From Sinonovacula constricta (taxonomy: Eukaryota; Mollusca; Bivalvia; Cardiida; Solecurtidae): a DNA stretch of 64,000 nt. This document shows positions 24,501 through 39,500 of this stretch, piece after piece. Under the pieces are notes generated by a model. That model saw only the letters and a list, made by a program, of their open reading frames with translations. It did not search any database and was not told where the DNA came from. Where the stretch lies: contig CM017556.1 in assembly GCA_007844125.1 (NCBI GenBank), positions 85,000,864 through 85,064,863 of the forward strand, written 5' to 3'. The translations under genes and the position numbers were made by a program. Every line of letters starts with the position of its first letter. The first letter of the stretch is position 1.

Positions 24501-27500
24501 CCTGGAGCCCTTCCAGAAGGACAGGTATGTGTGTGTTTACAGGTGCGGGTGTGTCAACGTGTGTGTGTATGTGTGTTTGCGTATAGCTCATTCTACTAAT
24601 TTTTTTTTTATTTGTGCATGTATGTGCTACCACCTACAATAGCTCAAGTGGTAGAGCGTCACCTTACAGATCAGGAGGTCGCAGGTTCAAACCTCGACCG
24701 GGTCAAACCAAAGCATTGCTCGTCGATGTCAGTATAATGGACCAACTTGGTTCAGTCCCTGGGCACCTCATGAGTGCCCCTTTGCTATAATGATAGAATG
24801 CTGCTGTACAGTATCTGCAAAAATGCCGGCAAATCTCATATCATTCCATGTATGTGCTTGAGATTTCCTCAGTACATACGTGTGTGATAACCTCAGTATG
24901 GATGTATGATTCAATGAGACAAACCATTGTATGAAGTATTTTGGTGTGATCACCTGTGTGTGTATGTGAGTCTTATCATGTATTTGTGTTTATGTGGGAT
25001 AACGTCTTATGTATGGGATTACCTTTGTAATTGTATATGTTTGAATGATGTCCTCTCTGTACATGTACCTATGGTTGTCTGTGTATGATAATCTCTGTAT
25101 GTGCATAGGTGTATATGTGTCCTTTTCTGTATGTTTATGTTTGTCTCTGTGCACCTCTATATGTTTTTTGCATATGTGTGGGTATGCATGTCTGTGTTGT
25201 TGTTTTTCTTTCATTTTTATATGTGCCTGCTTGAGTTTAATTTGCAGTACTTTTCATCTCTGCTCATGTTACCATACATATCTTTCAACTCTTTATTAAT
25301 TTTGGCTACAGGTAGTTTTAGATAAGATTTGCTCACATTGACTTTCATTGTTTATACAAAACATACATATGTCAAAGATAATTTTATCTAAGTTAATGCA
25401 ATTAGTTTACATTTACAGTTTGCTGATGGATGACATTATGCAGACTCTGTTTAATTTATTTAAATGTCATTATTTATAGAAACACACTGATCCTGTGGCT
25501 AGGCAAAACTGCTGCTAGGTTGATGTTACATCTTTGTTGGTGTAACATGTGAAACAAGCTTAATGTCATTGGCCCTAGAGGGGCATTTAGTTGAATGTCA
25601 GCTCCAGGAGCTGTGTTTATTTATAGAAACATACTGATCTTGTGGCAAGACAAAACTGCTGCTAGGTTGATGTTACATCTTTGTTGGTGTAACCTGTGAA
25701 ACAAGCTTAATGTAATTGGCCCTAGAGGGGCATTTAGTTGAATGTCAGCTCCAGGATCTGTATGTTATCCCGGGCCAAGACATTGCTCAAGGTCATTTAT
25801 TCAGGTTAATGCCATAATTGTAATTATGAGGCCCAGTTTCATAATAATGTGGCTGTAACTGTCACCATCTACTGTTTGTTTTGGTCAGAACAACCCCCAG
25901 AAGTGCCCCTATGGCCTGTATGCAGAACAACTGTCAGGCTCCGCCTTCACGGCACCACGCAGCTCCAATGTGAGAAGGTATGTCAGGCTTGGATTTTTTT
26001 TTTTTTTAATACATATTTTATTTAACAGAATATAAAAAAGAACAGTAAATGTGTTATGTAAATAAAAATATTTCAGTATTTCCTCTACTAAAACTGTCAT
26101 ACACAATCAAACTTATAAGATAGTATAAAAATAGTAAAGATGTGATTCACATATTCTTTATTTTATCCATCCTAAGCATATTGTACACAACCTCCTGAGC
26201 ATAATGTACACAACCTCCTGAGCATAATGAACACAACCTCCTGAGCATAATGTACACAACCTCCTGAACATAATGTACACAACAACCTGAGCACAATGTA
26301 CACAACCACCTGAGCACAATGTACACAACCTCCTGAACATAATGCACACAACCTCCTAAGCACAATGTACACAACCTCCTGAGCACAATGTACACAACCT
26401 CCTGAGCATAATGTACACAACCTCCTGAGCATAATGAACACAACCTCCTTGGTATAATGTACACAACCTCCTGAGCATAATGTACACAACCTCCTGAGCA
26501 CAATGTACACAACCTCCTAAGCATAATGTACACAACCTCCTGAGCATAATGTACACAACCTCCTGAGCATAATGTACACAACCTCCTGAGCATAATGTAC
26601 ACAACCTCCTGAGCACAATGTACACAACCTCCTGAGCATAATGTACACAACCTCCTAAGCATAATGTACACGACCTCCTTAGTACAATGTACACAATCTC
26701 CTGACCACAATGTAGTTAACCTCTTGACCACAATGTGCTCAAGATTTGCTTTTCTCAATTTTACCATCCATTGTGTAGCATCAGCAATATGTTTGTTAAC
26801 ACTCTTGTTGCTACTTTTTTTTTATTTTAAAGGTCACAAGGTCAAATTTAAGAAAAACCATGTGAACACCCTAGAGGCCACTTTAAGAGCCCAAATCTTC
26901 ACCAGACTTGTTCAGAATGTGTTTTTTTTGCATACAATTTTGAATGAGTTCAAAATTGGTTCAAGTGGTGGCAAAAAATAGATCACTGTGTCAAAATTAA
27001 TAAAAACTAACTTGTGATCATGTTACAGGTCAAATTAAGGACCCTGTCATTACCAGCCATGTTCAAACCTCGGCTGGGTCAAACCAGACTTTAAAGTTGG
27101 TAGTACTGGCTTCCCTCCTTAAGCTCGGTGCTAAGGCGACAGCATTGACTCATCGGTGTTGGTATAATGGACCTCATAAGTGCCCTTGTGCTATGATGAT
27201 AGATATGCCGCTGCACAGTAGTGGCAAAAATGCCGGCAAATCCCAATCCCAGCCATGTTCATAAAGAATATCTGTCTGCGTGAAATCTTGGATTAGATTT
27301 CAGTTGTGATTAGATTTTTGAAGGTGAGGTCAAGTAAGTGATTCAGGGCCTTCATGGTCCTGTTAATTTCTTTAGTACCTAACTCACTAGTCTGAGTGGC
27401 TTTTTAGGTAAAGCAAGTGTAATTGAAAATATTCAATAATATATATAACATTTTATTGCATAAAACATATACATGTTTATAGCAAAACAATATAATATAA

Positions 27501-30500
27501 TATTCCCTAGCACACTTGACATGGATCGTTTTCAGAGGAGTACTGGTAAATTACATCAATGTTATATATTTAACAAATAATACATGGCCTTGAGGGCAAT
27601 ATGCAAGTTTACGGACTGGTTGGTCAGACCGAGGAAGGAATATGGCCCGAAGCGCAGCTGAGGGCCATATAACCTCCGAGGTCTGACCAACCAGTCCGTA
27701 AACTTGCATATTGCCCGCAAGGCCATGTTTTATTTGTTATATTATACCGAATCTTAATCCTTTTATCCCTTTTGTTGCTTTCATTTTAGTATGATTTGCT
27801 TTTAAATAATAATTGTATTTGTTTAGTGTGTTAAATATCTCAAACCCTAGTCGTTTTTTTATTATTTTCAAGCGATGCAGCAAAAAAATCATGCTCTTCT
27901 TTTAATATTCCCTTTTTGTTGATAAAATTAAATAATAAATGCTACCAGACAAAAGACCCTGACTTTTAGAATTTCGTTCGTGTAGTTTTCAAAGAAGAAT
28001 CGTGGCTTTTTTCCCTGCTAAATATGTTCGGAAGAGCTTCAGTTTTGTTGCGGTTTTGGTGTTTTTGAATCCTTAGATTCGCTGAATTTAACTAAATCTG
28101 CCTCCGATAAAGAGGCCAATCACTTAGACATTTTGACAGTTTGACAATATCGTCTGTTTGTGTTGTCGTAAAATTCGCACGTCGTGAAAGTCGCGTTTAA
28201 ACAGTCAAACTAACTGGATGACGTCATAAACAGTCAATATAAGAATTATGGACCGGGTAGCCGGTCAATATGCGATTTATGGACTGGATGACGTCATATT
28301 AAATATAGAAGGGCGTATGCAAATGAGGTATAATATATAATAATACTGTCATTATACAGTTGTTCTTAATAAGTAAGCATGATACAAATATTTTCTTAAA
28401 TTATTTATAATATTAACAGATGTATTTGACATTAAATTTATAAATTTTTGCAGTCTGGGCCATGTAAAATAATATGGTCTGATTTACCTTTTTCTTATAT
28501 TTGAGTATTTTGGACAGGTTAAGATAAAATGATATTCATTTTTTATTTGATTCAGGTGACAGTTTTGGCAATTTCTGTTATTTCTTGGCAAGTTTATTTG
28601 TCATCCTGTTTCGATGGCTAAATTATATGAAGTTGTTCTTAGTTTTGTTAATGCTATTCTATACTTCTGTATAGTTCTGTAATTATGTTAAGATATTTTT
28701 CAAAATTGAATGAACTTTTAAATAGGCAATAAGTATTAAGTCGAGAAGATGTATTGATTTGTGCATACCATTGTTGTACAGATTTTGAAAATTAACGTAA
28801 CAGATGAGTTGTACACTTTCATATAAACATGTATGTCAGTTTAAGAATATTCTCCATCCCGTTTTAAATTTATGGATATTTTTGTCTTCTAAAATTGGTA
28901 TCAATGTTGTCTCATTTTTAGCAATAAGAAAACTCCAAATATTATGTTATATCCTTTTTAGGAGAAGCGTTTTGCTATTGAGTATTATTTGGAAACAAAT
29001 TATAGCATTAGACAAACCAACCAAACATGTTACTTGATTTGTTTGACTCAAAATATCCCAAAACATGTAATTTATTGTTTACAAACCCAACGCGTTTAAG
29101 ACTGATTTCCCAGTTTATCGTCAAGCTCTTGATAGCCACACAATTTATTTCATAGTTGCCCACAATGTTCTATAAAGTATTTTGGCTGATGCTGCAAAAT
29201 AAAAAAATAATTTCACCACATGGTCTTGATTTATTTAGACTTTAAATATACCAGGTAATTAACTTGTAATCAAATTTAGCACAAATCATACAATTAAAAT
29301 TCATTTACAAAAAAAATAAATAAAAACTATACATGTTTCCTCCTTAATCTGGTAGACTGATGCAGAAATAATTGTAAAAGTAGAAAGAAAAAAAGTTGAC
29401 AATTCATGCCCATGACAGGATTCGAACCCTCAACCCCCAGTTTCGAAGCCTTTTAACCATAATTTTGATACTCTTCAATTGGAGGTGCAGCATTAGATTT
29501 GTTCTACCCAAAGTCAGTATATTAAAAGTTTAACATCTGCATTTCTATGGTCATATGACATTTTATTATGCACTGTTTTGACATTAGACTATACCCACCA
29601 GAAGTCATTTAACTGCTGTATATAGTACAGACATGTTGACATTTTCACCACCCACATTGTGTATTTGTTTGTCCTTCAGCAAGAAAGTCAAGTTTGTATT
29701 GCACAAGAAAGGAGAAAAAAAAGGAACAGTTCTCAGTTTAGTGGAACATGAGTTAGAACTTCCAGTTTGTTTTGTAGCAAGTTGATATCCCTTAAGAGAC
29801 TTATAGATGTTAAAAGTCCTGTACATCACATTGTCATCAGTTTTGTATGAACAAAAAAGGTGGTTAAATGTTATAGCACATGTCTTTAGTCTGTCAGCAG
29901 TTTTATGTGCCGATAACGCCTTCTTTATTATACTATGCAAAGGAATTTTATCATATTTGCATGGATGATTGTTATTGATGAAAAGTGTAGGAAGGTGAGA
30001 TAAATGAGATTGTCCATTGTTCATTCCAGAATTATTGCCCTTTATTATTTTTTCTTTGCAAATTTTTGTGTGGACAGCTCATTTGTTTTTGAATCAGGAT
30101 TTCTTTATACTTGCATAGATTATTGATATTGATGTACAAGCCCCTACCTTTGGGCTTATAATGTACTACCATGTGTTGTTCAATTCTCGCAATTTCAGTG
30201 ACAAGATGGTCTTATTAATTTAGTTAATAAAATCATTATTTTTAAAAAATGCAACATATGGGGTTCAAACCAGCAACCTTACATATAAGAGATGACCATG
30301 GTAGTCACTAAACACCAAGCCATCCATGCAGATGGTGTTTACTTGCCAATGATTCACAAATGTTGTTCGTTAAATTTCGCGATTTTAATAATGTAAAAGA
30401 TATGCAAAAAAAGATTAAATCTGATGATTGGGACATTAACAAGAAAATCAGGTATAAAGTTTTACTATACTTAATATACTTAATGCAGTAATGACAGTGG

Positions 30501-33500
30501 TACATTTTTTTTTTGTAAATTACATTTATGGTATGCATGGACATCAGACAGGACCTTTAAAACTTTTCTGCATGAAAACACCTTTAACTGATGCTGTTCC
30601 AGTCCTAGACATATCTTTTTATGCCTACTGTGGTAGGCACATAGATATGCCAAATAACATCACAATTTTAAATGCTATACTTCCTTTCTTTATGCTCTGT
30701 TTGTAATGGTGTTTCAAGTATAGATTGGTCTGGTAAACAGTATCATGTGACATGTCATTGACATTTTAACAGTGCAGGCTCTGTATCATCTTAAATGAAA
30801 ACTTTCTCATGATGGTGAGAGGTTCGTTCGTAGAATAACAAAAAACATTACAAACAATAACAAGTGTAGGTAATGAAATGTTACAGCTGGCTGTATCGAA
30901 TCCGTCCGTCTGCTGTCCACAAACCGTTTGATCCTTGTGAGAAAGGCCTGATCACACATGACTGGGGAAGTGTTCATCCTAACCCAAACCAGGTGAAACA
31001 AAACATCTCTTAGAATTAAAAAAAAAATGACAACAGTTTTAAATGTTTCTTTCTGATTTTGGGGAAACTAAATTCATGAATAAATAGTAAAATTTCACCT
31101 TTGAGATCAGTTCTCAATTAAGTCAGCCATGCAGGTAAAATATCCTTTTCAGAAGCTTTTGCTATTTATTAAAGTCATTTTAAAACATGAAACAATGTGT
31201 TGTTTTTTTTTCTAATATAATTAAAAAAATAAAAATATGGCACAAATGATAGATCAAAGGAATAGCGATAAACCAGTCCTTGGGCTCAACATTGATTTAA
31301 ATAAACTGATGCCAGTTGAAACCAGTCAAAATCATAACATAGTTTATGTTGAAAGCTGTCTGTAAACATAATGTCAGTGGCAAAGTACAATAAATGTGTG
31401 TATACATGCATGTACTAAGACTCAGTAATTTAACTAATTGAGCATTTGACTGCCATAGAAGATGGCCTGGCCCCGAATCTTGTTGTTGCTTTTACTTTTT
31501 TTTTGTCTTTTTACTTCCTTTAATCACTGGCTGGCATGTTTTAAGCTAATAAATCTATAAATAAGTTATAGGTACCAGTATTACCTTTAAACACATGCCA
31601 TTTGAAATTGCTATTAACAATTTCAAAACTTGTCTGAGTTATTAGGATTTTAAATGTTTATTTAAAAGACCCAACTTTTCCCTGATCTGTTAGTTTTCTT
31701 TGCTGTATGTAAACTGATAAATATACTATATGTGTTTATATCTTATTTTTTTGTTTTACTTTTATTTTCTGCTTTCTATGGGACATATTTACTTTAAGTT
31801 AACAGAATTTGTGATGTTTATTATTTCTTACATGTTTGTTTTTTTAGCTGAGGTGGCATCCATTTGATATTCCTAAGAAAAAGAACCTGAAGCAAGATTT
31901 TGTTGAGGTAAGTCCAAACTACATGTATTCCAATCGGTGGCCCTGTGGTGCTTTCGTTAATTGCCTTATTTTTAATAGGACAATCATTTTAAGCTATCAT
32001 TGGATATGCTAGTTTTATTTTTTTTTGTTTTAGTCTAATATCATGTTTTTGGGAAATTGCATTCATATGTATGTAAAATGATGTACACTCTTATTCATTC
32101 CAGAACTAGCAACCATCAATTTCCATATGTTGATATTCATATTTTGCCTTTCCTGAACCCATTCATAACCATAGGTGCAGTGAATGTAATTATCTGTTCC
32201 CACATCTATATTTTCTACCAGATATTGTGAAGGCTCTACCCTGAAGCTATACATGCATCACACTCCTCACACTGGTTGTGTTTTGCTGTGCTACAGTAAA
32301 CAATGCTGTTTAGAAGCACATGACCATAGTTGAGATCTTGCTTGTGTACATTGATATTGGTGTCAATTAAAAAATGTTCCATAATGTTTAAATGTCATTA
32401 AATAAAAAACAATTTATTTTTCAATAAATTTAATATAAACATTCCTTTGACTTTATCATAAGAATAAAGCTATAATTGGTATATTTAAAAAAACGCACTG
32501 TTATAATCTCATTCAAATCGCATTTGTAAAGTCCATTGAAGATTTTTGTTTTTGGTGGCAGAGATAACTATGGTCTGAACTGAAAGGCATATGACCTACA
32601 TGGAGATTAGTATATGCATAGATGCAAAACCTTCACACATAGATTGATTGGAAAGAAACATATCTCTTTCTTTCTGAACTTATCTGTGGCTGCACAATTT
32701 AAGCCTATATTTAGATACCTGTATTATGTTCCAGGGTCTAGCTACCATCTGTGGGGCAGGAGACCCTTTAGGCAGACATGGCTGTGCAGTATACATCTAC
32801 ACCTGTAACTCTCCCATGGGAGACAAGTATGTGAGAACTGTTCATATTGTGTGTTCACAGTAACCTCCCTTCATATTTCATTTTGGTTTAATTTAACCTT
32901 ATTGGATTGTTTATTTGCTGGGTTTATCAACCACCAACAATTTTTCAGTTATGTAAAGTCAGTTATTTTATTTTATAAGCCATTCAAAATTATGAATTTA
33001 TACATAAGTAAACTAATTGGTTACCATCAATTTAGGCATTGATTTAACTTTTATTTTATAAATCTTTTATGATTACCTGATAGCTGTTATACATCTACCT
33101 GGTTTTCATTGTAAAATTTCACTGGAAGGAATATATATAAAATGTGAAGAATGTTGATATGTTTTTTTAACATGAAATGGTATTTTACTATTGGAAGACT
33201 TTTTTTTAAATTTTAAAACTGGTCATGAAAAATTGGAAAGATCACTGTTCGATTGTTCTTTTTTTTTAATCCTTTTTAGGTGTTTCTACAGTTCTGATGG
33301 AGACTTTCTTATTGGTGAGTTTCATTTCATTATCTTTTTAATTTTTTGTTAACAATAGACCAAAGTAATGTTAACATAAAAATGTAATTTTCCTCTTTAA
33401 ATTTTTGTCTAAATTGTAAATGTTGATGCCAAAGTTTGTTATTCACAGAAGTGATTAAGTTTATCTTCTTTGGTGTGTATATATTGTCTCTGAGCCATTC

Positions 33501-36500
33501 TATTTCAAAAGATTTTCACATTAACACATGTGAATTCGCTGATTAAAATATCCTCAATGTGTTTTTGTTTTGTTATATCAACTTCCATATTTTATACTTG
33601 TTTTAAAATATTAGAAGGTGTTTGCTGCAGTTTAATATGTGACACAGTGTGTCATGTTTGTTTTCAAAAAGCTTGTAAGCTTATAAAACTTATCCTTTTT
33701 GTAAACCATTGTTTCAGTACCTCAACAGGGGACACTACTCATCACAACTGAGTTTGGCAGGATGTCTGTGGCACCTAATGAGATTTGTGTCATACAGGTA
33801 ACATAAAGATAGATCAAAGAAAGGAATAGTATCTGCATTGTGCAGTAATATGTATATTATGCCATTATGGTCCTCACACTTTCTAAATTGAATCTGATGT
33901 AAGAAAGGCAAGTGCCTTGTTTGTTATATACACTAGATTTGGTTATATCAATATATTATAAATATGGTTAATTGAAATACCTTCCGCATGAAAAAAACAA
34001 CTTTTCTGTTCATTCCAGCAAGGAATGCGTTTTAACGTCTCAGTGACTGATGAGACCCGAGGCTACATGTTGGAAGTGTTTGACGGACATTTTGAGCTCC
34101 CATGCCTAGGACCTATTGGTAGGGCAGTGTTTTTTGTCCATCTTTTTTAAATTGTGTGTCCATTTTGTGATTACACTAGCTCCATTATATGTGTGATTAC
34201 ACTAGCTCCATTATATGTATGATTACACTAGCTCCATTATATGTATGATTACACTAGCTCCATTATATGTGTGATTACACTAGCTCCATTATATGTATGA
34301 TTACACTAGCTCCATTATATGTGTTATTACACTAGCTCCATTATATGTGTGATTGCACTAGCTCCATTATGTGTTATTACACTAGCTTCATTAAATGTGT
34401 AATTACACTAGCTCCATTATATGTGTGATAGCACTTGCTCCATTATGTGTGATTACACTAGCTCCATTATATGTGTGATTACACTAGCTCCATTATATGT
34501 GTGATCGCACTAGCTCCATTATGTGTGATTACACTAGCTCTATTATATGTGATTACACTAGCTCCATTATATGTATGATTACACTAGCTCCATTATATGT
34601 GTGATTGCACTAGCTCCATTATGTGTGATTACACTAGCTTCATTATATGTGTAATTATACTAGCTCCATTATATGTGTGATAGCACCTGCTCCATTATGT
34701 GTGATTACACTAGCTCAATTATATGTGTTATTACAATAGCTCCATTATATGTGTAATTACACCAGCTCCATAATATGTGTGATTACACTAGCTCCATTAT
34801 ATGTGTGATTACACTAGCTCCATTATATGTGTGATTACACTAGCTCTATTAAGCGTGAGTACACTAGCTCTATTAAGCGTGATTACACTAGCTCTATTGA
34901 GCGTGATTAGACTAGCTCTATTAAGCGTGATTACACTAGCTCCATTATATGTGTGATTGCACTAGCTCCATTATGTGTGATTACACTAGCTCCATTATAT
35001 GTGATTACACTAGCTCCATTATATGTGTGATTGCACTAGCTCCATTATGTGTGATTACACTAGCTCTGTTATATGTGATTACACTAGCTCCATTATATGT
35101 ATGATTACACTAGCTCCATTAAGTGTGTGATTACACTAGCTCCATTATATGTGTGATTACACTAGCTCCATAATATGTGTGATTACACGAGCTCCATTAT
35201 ATGTGTGATTACACTAGCTCCATTATATGTGTGATTACACTAGCTCTATTAAGCGTGATTACACTAGCTCTATTAAGCTTGATTACACTAGCTCCATTAT
35301 GTGTATGATTACACTAGCTCCATTATATGTGCTATTACAATAGCTCCATTATATGTGTAATTACACCAGCTCCATAATATGTGTGATTACACTAGCTCCA
35401 TTATATGTGTGATTACACTAGCTCCATTATATGTGTGATTACACTAGCTCTATTAAGCGTGATTACACTAGCTCTATTAAGCTTGATTACACTAGCTCCA
35501 TTATATGTGTGATTACACTAGCTCTATTAAGCATGATTACACTAGCTCTATTAAGCGTGATTACACTAGCTCTATTAAGCGTGATTAGACTAGCTCTATT
35601 AAGCGTGATTACACTAGCTCCATTATATGTGTGGTTACACTAGCTCCATAATATGTGTGATTACACAAGCTCTATTATGTGTGATTAGACTAGCTCCATT
35701 ATATGTGTGATTAGACTAGCTCCATTATATGTGTGATAAGACTAACTCCATTATATGTGATTACACTAGCTCCATTATATGTGATTACACTAGCTCCATG
35801 ATATGTGTGAATACACTAGCTCCATTATGTGTGATTGCACTAGCTCCATTATGTGTGATTAGACTAGCTCCATTATATGTGTGATTAGACTAGCTCCATT
35901 ATATGTGTGATAAGACTAACTCCATTATATGTGTGATTGCATTAGCTCCATTATGTGTGTTATTATTCTAGTTCCATTATGTGTGATTGCACTAGCTCCA
36001 TTATGTGTGATTAGACTAGCTCCATTATATGTGTGATTAGCCTAGCTTCATTATATGTGTGATAAGACTAACTCCATTATATGTGTGATTGCATTAGCTC
36101 CATTATATGTGATTACACTAGCTCTATTATATGTGATTACACTAGCTCCATGATATGTGTGAATACACTAGCTCCATTATGTGTGATTGCACTAGCTCCA
36201 TTATGTGTGATTAGACTAGCTCCATTATATGTGTGATTAGACTAGCTCCATTATATGTGTGATAAGACTTACTCCATTATATGTGTGATTGCATTAGCTC
36301 CATTATGTGTGTGATGACACTAGCTCCATTATGTGTGTGATTACACTAGCTCTATTATTTGTGATTGCATGAGCTCCATTATATGTGATTACACTAGCTC
36401 CATTATATGTGATTACACTAGCTCCATTATATGTGGTTACAAAAGCTCCATTATGTGTGTGATAACACTAGCTCCAATTTATGTGTGATTGCACTAGCTC

Positions 36501-39500
36501 CATTATGTGTGATTAGACTAGGTCCATTATATGTGTGATTAGACTAACTTCATTATATGTGTGATTGCATTAGCTCCATTATATGTGATTAAACTAGCTC
36601 CATTATAAATGGTTGAAATTGTAACTGTATTAATGTGATAAATTGTCATACATTTATGTAATAGCTCCTCCATTTCTCAACTTGAAGACCATTTTGTGAA
36701 CCTGTGCAACAGTTTGTGTTTCATATTAGTTAATAGCAACCTACATTGTTAATAATTGGCTAAGAAATTAATGACAGCGTCAAAAGCCTTAATACTGGAC
36801 TCTGCAGCAAATTCTGACCAGTCAGTTTCCAGCAGGGAACTGGCTGATTTGGATTTACACTATTTGTTTAAGCCATATAAATATATGCTTAGCAAGCTAA
36901 GCATTAGAATGTGGGGGACAACAAATGTTTGGAGTCCTCAGCCTGAAAACTATCAGTCACTGATGATGTGAGTAAGTCTATGGTGTGTGGATGGTTCAAC
37001 TTAGCTAGAGACTCATGTCCTTGAATTAAAATGGACAGAAAACAATTATGTCATCTTATGATCATCTCATAACAGTATAAAGTGTGTGATTTCTGACTTA
37101 GGTGCCAACGGTCTTGCCAACCCACGGGACTTCCTGACCCCTGTAGCCTGGTACGAGGATAAAGATATCCCCTACGAGGTGATCAGCAAATACCATGGGC
37201 ACCTCTTCAAGGCAGCACAGGTTAGCTGCCATAATGGTTATAGTATTCCTAGATGAAGAAGCAAGTTATGTCTCTGACTTATAACTCCTCTGACTGCTTA
37301 GTTTCTCATCGCATGGTTTTAAGTCTTGTTCGGGGTCAAGGACTTAATGTCTTCCAGTTGACCTCAGGTGTGCTGGTGGTTCTACCCAGATATTTGTCTG
37401 AGGTGTTCCCCCATCAAAACATCTGGACCACATATATAATGATCATTATTGGTCACTGCTATGTATTTCAAAAACAAAAACTAAACAATCTGTTAACCTT
37501 GACATTTGCTTTTGTCAGTAAGTGGACAAATACTGCAAACCAGCCCTGAGGTACAGTAGGTTGTGTGTCAGCCCCAGGTGTTGGAATTCAAGGGTTTGGT
37601 TCTAGAGCAAAGCATTCTAAAGTTATACAAATGTTTTTTTCTGTAAATCCATCATATTACTAAAGTAAGATTGCTAGTGGGTCATCTAACTTAACAAGGG
37701 GCACAAGCAAGTCATTTTAATAAGGTCTTTAGAGTTCTTGACATCAGTTTAGTGCAATGTTATCCTTTTTCTTACTGGGAACACCTTTAAGGTGAGGTAT
37801 TTTTTTGTTAATAGAGTAAATGTTTTTTCCAGCAAGTAAAGGGATAAGGACATGGATAAGGAGTAGCCATGATTGTTGAAACTATAGTTATACCTCCACA
37901 AACGAAGTATGAGGGGGTGTATAGAAGTGAGCTTGGTAGTCGGTCTGTTGATTTTGATAGTTTCTGGACAATAACTCATAAAAGACTTGACAGATTTTTG
38001 GGGTACACAGGTGTAACATCATAAGATACAGGTCAGGTTTGCCTTTGGGGATGGTAAGGACAAAGTCAAGGTCACAGTTACTAAATATAGAAAAATGGCT
38101 TCTAGACGATAACTCATGAAAGGTTTCACAGATTTAAACAACTTTCGGCGTAAAATCACAAAATACCGGTCATATTCAGCATTGGGGTTGGTGGGGTCTA
38201 TGTCAAGGTCACTGTTACTGTGAATAGAAAAACTTTTCCCTTCAATAACTTTAGTTAGGAATAAGATATTGTGATGAACTTTGCTGCATAGGTAGCTTCT
38301 GTGAAGACGACATTTAGGATTAAAAGTTGGGCCAGTGGGGTCAAGGTCACTGTTACTAAAATAGAAAAACTGCTCAAAAACTAGTGTTAGGAATAAAAAA
38401 ACTATGATGAAACTTGCAGTATATGTAGCTTCTTTGATGCTTGGGATTGAAAATGGGACCAGTAGGGTCAAAGTCACTGTTCACTGTTGCTGAAAATAGA
38501 AAAAGGTTTCTGGTTCACAGATTTGAAAATTGTTTGGTACACAGCTGTAAGATACATCACAAGATACAGATCAAATTCAAATTTAAGGCTGGTTAGATCA
38601 AGGCCAAGGTCACTTACTAAAAATAGAAAAAAAAAACACTTTTCCACTCAATAACTTAAGTTATGGATGAGATATTATGATTAACTGCTGCATAGGTAGC
38701 TTTTGTGAAGATAACACCTGGGATTGAAAGTGGGGCCAGTAAACATGTTACTGAAAATAGAAATATGGTTTCTGCTAACTTCAGTTAAGAATGAGATATT
38801 ATCATGAAGCATGCTGTATAGGTAGCTTCTGAGAAGTCTTGGGATTGAAAATAGGATGGGTGGAGTCAAGGTCACTTACACGTGTCTATGTTTCTTGTGT
38901 TACCTTATTACCAGTTCAAGTATCAAGCACCTATGTTATTTTGTACTTTGGATTAACTTTCTCAGATCATTGGACTTTTAGAAGCATTTGATTGTGTAAT
39001 ATTTATCAATGTTAGAATCATTAGAATTCTAGAATGTGTTTTTTTTATTTAGATCACCCGATAATGAGAATACTTGAATAATGAGTTTTTTTATTCGGAA
39101 CAATTTTCATTTATCAATAGAATCTTAGAAGCCAATCATTAGAAAATATAGAAAATAGCTACCTAAAATGTATAACACGCATTGCTTAAGCGTTTAAACA
39201 ATAACTGCTCAAGAATTATACATGAGTTACAAACATATTATGTAAAGTTGGTTGAAAATATGCGTTTCTATATAGAGGTATTCAGAGTATCGTGTACAGT
39301 ATGGTGAACTGCTCAAATATCGACTTTTAAAAACCACACCCGGCATGTTATATAGGCACATGCTTGTGAATGACCACACACATGGCCAGCAATTAATCGA
39401 CTTTAGTGATAGTTCTAGTTTTGCCTAGAAAAACAGGACAGCAGCCTCAAAAATTATGAACATGATGGTGGCAGGGTTTTCTTTTGCAAAGGTGACACAA

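Larger units (their letters stand above)
24525..25888 (+). other. HGD: HGD intron 2, with GT-rich degenerate repeats
   Basis: Donor GTATGT, acceptor GGTCAG. Degenerate TGTGTGTATG-type sequence lies at 24525-24600 and 24840-25230, a SINE-like copy at 24635-24850 and a 147-bp doublet at 25470-25762. Open frames in the GT-rich part are low complexity. Confidence 0.85.
25978..30886 (+). other. HGD: HGD intron 3 (4.9 kb), minisatellite and palindrome
   Basis: Donor GTATGT, acceptor TTACAG. It contains the 23-bp minisatellite (26172-26715), a truncated family C SINE-like copy (27060-27254), the palindrome (27560-27750), tRNA-like heads on the minus strand near 29400 and 30250, and an unrecognised minus-strand open frame at 29605-30024. 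Confidence 0.85.

Noticed and set aside
25045..25325. Cys/Leu/Val-rich plus-strand frames in HGD intron 2
   Set aside because: Low-complexity TGTGTATG-type sequence read in overlapping frames on both strands.
26147..26767. 206-codon minus-strand frame and its overlapping frames
   Set aside because: Entirely produced by the 23-bp minisatellite; the same repeat is open in all three frames and has no real start or domain.
35431..35643. 70-codon frame with repeated YTSSIK / ITLALLS
   Set aside because: Translation of the 24-bp variants of the HGD intron 9 minisatellite.
34169..36608. CRISPR-like array
   Set aside because: Units are contiguous with no unique spacers, and the genome is eukaryotic; it is a minisatellite.
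38019..38477. 152-codon minus-strand frame
   Set aside because: Spans the ~160 bp repeat block of HGD intron 10; the protein repeats with the DNA.
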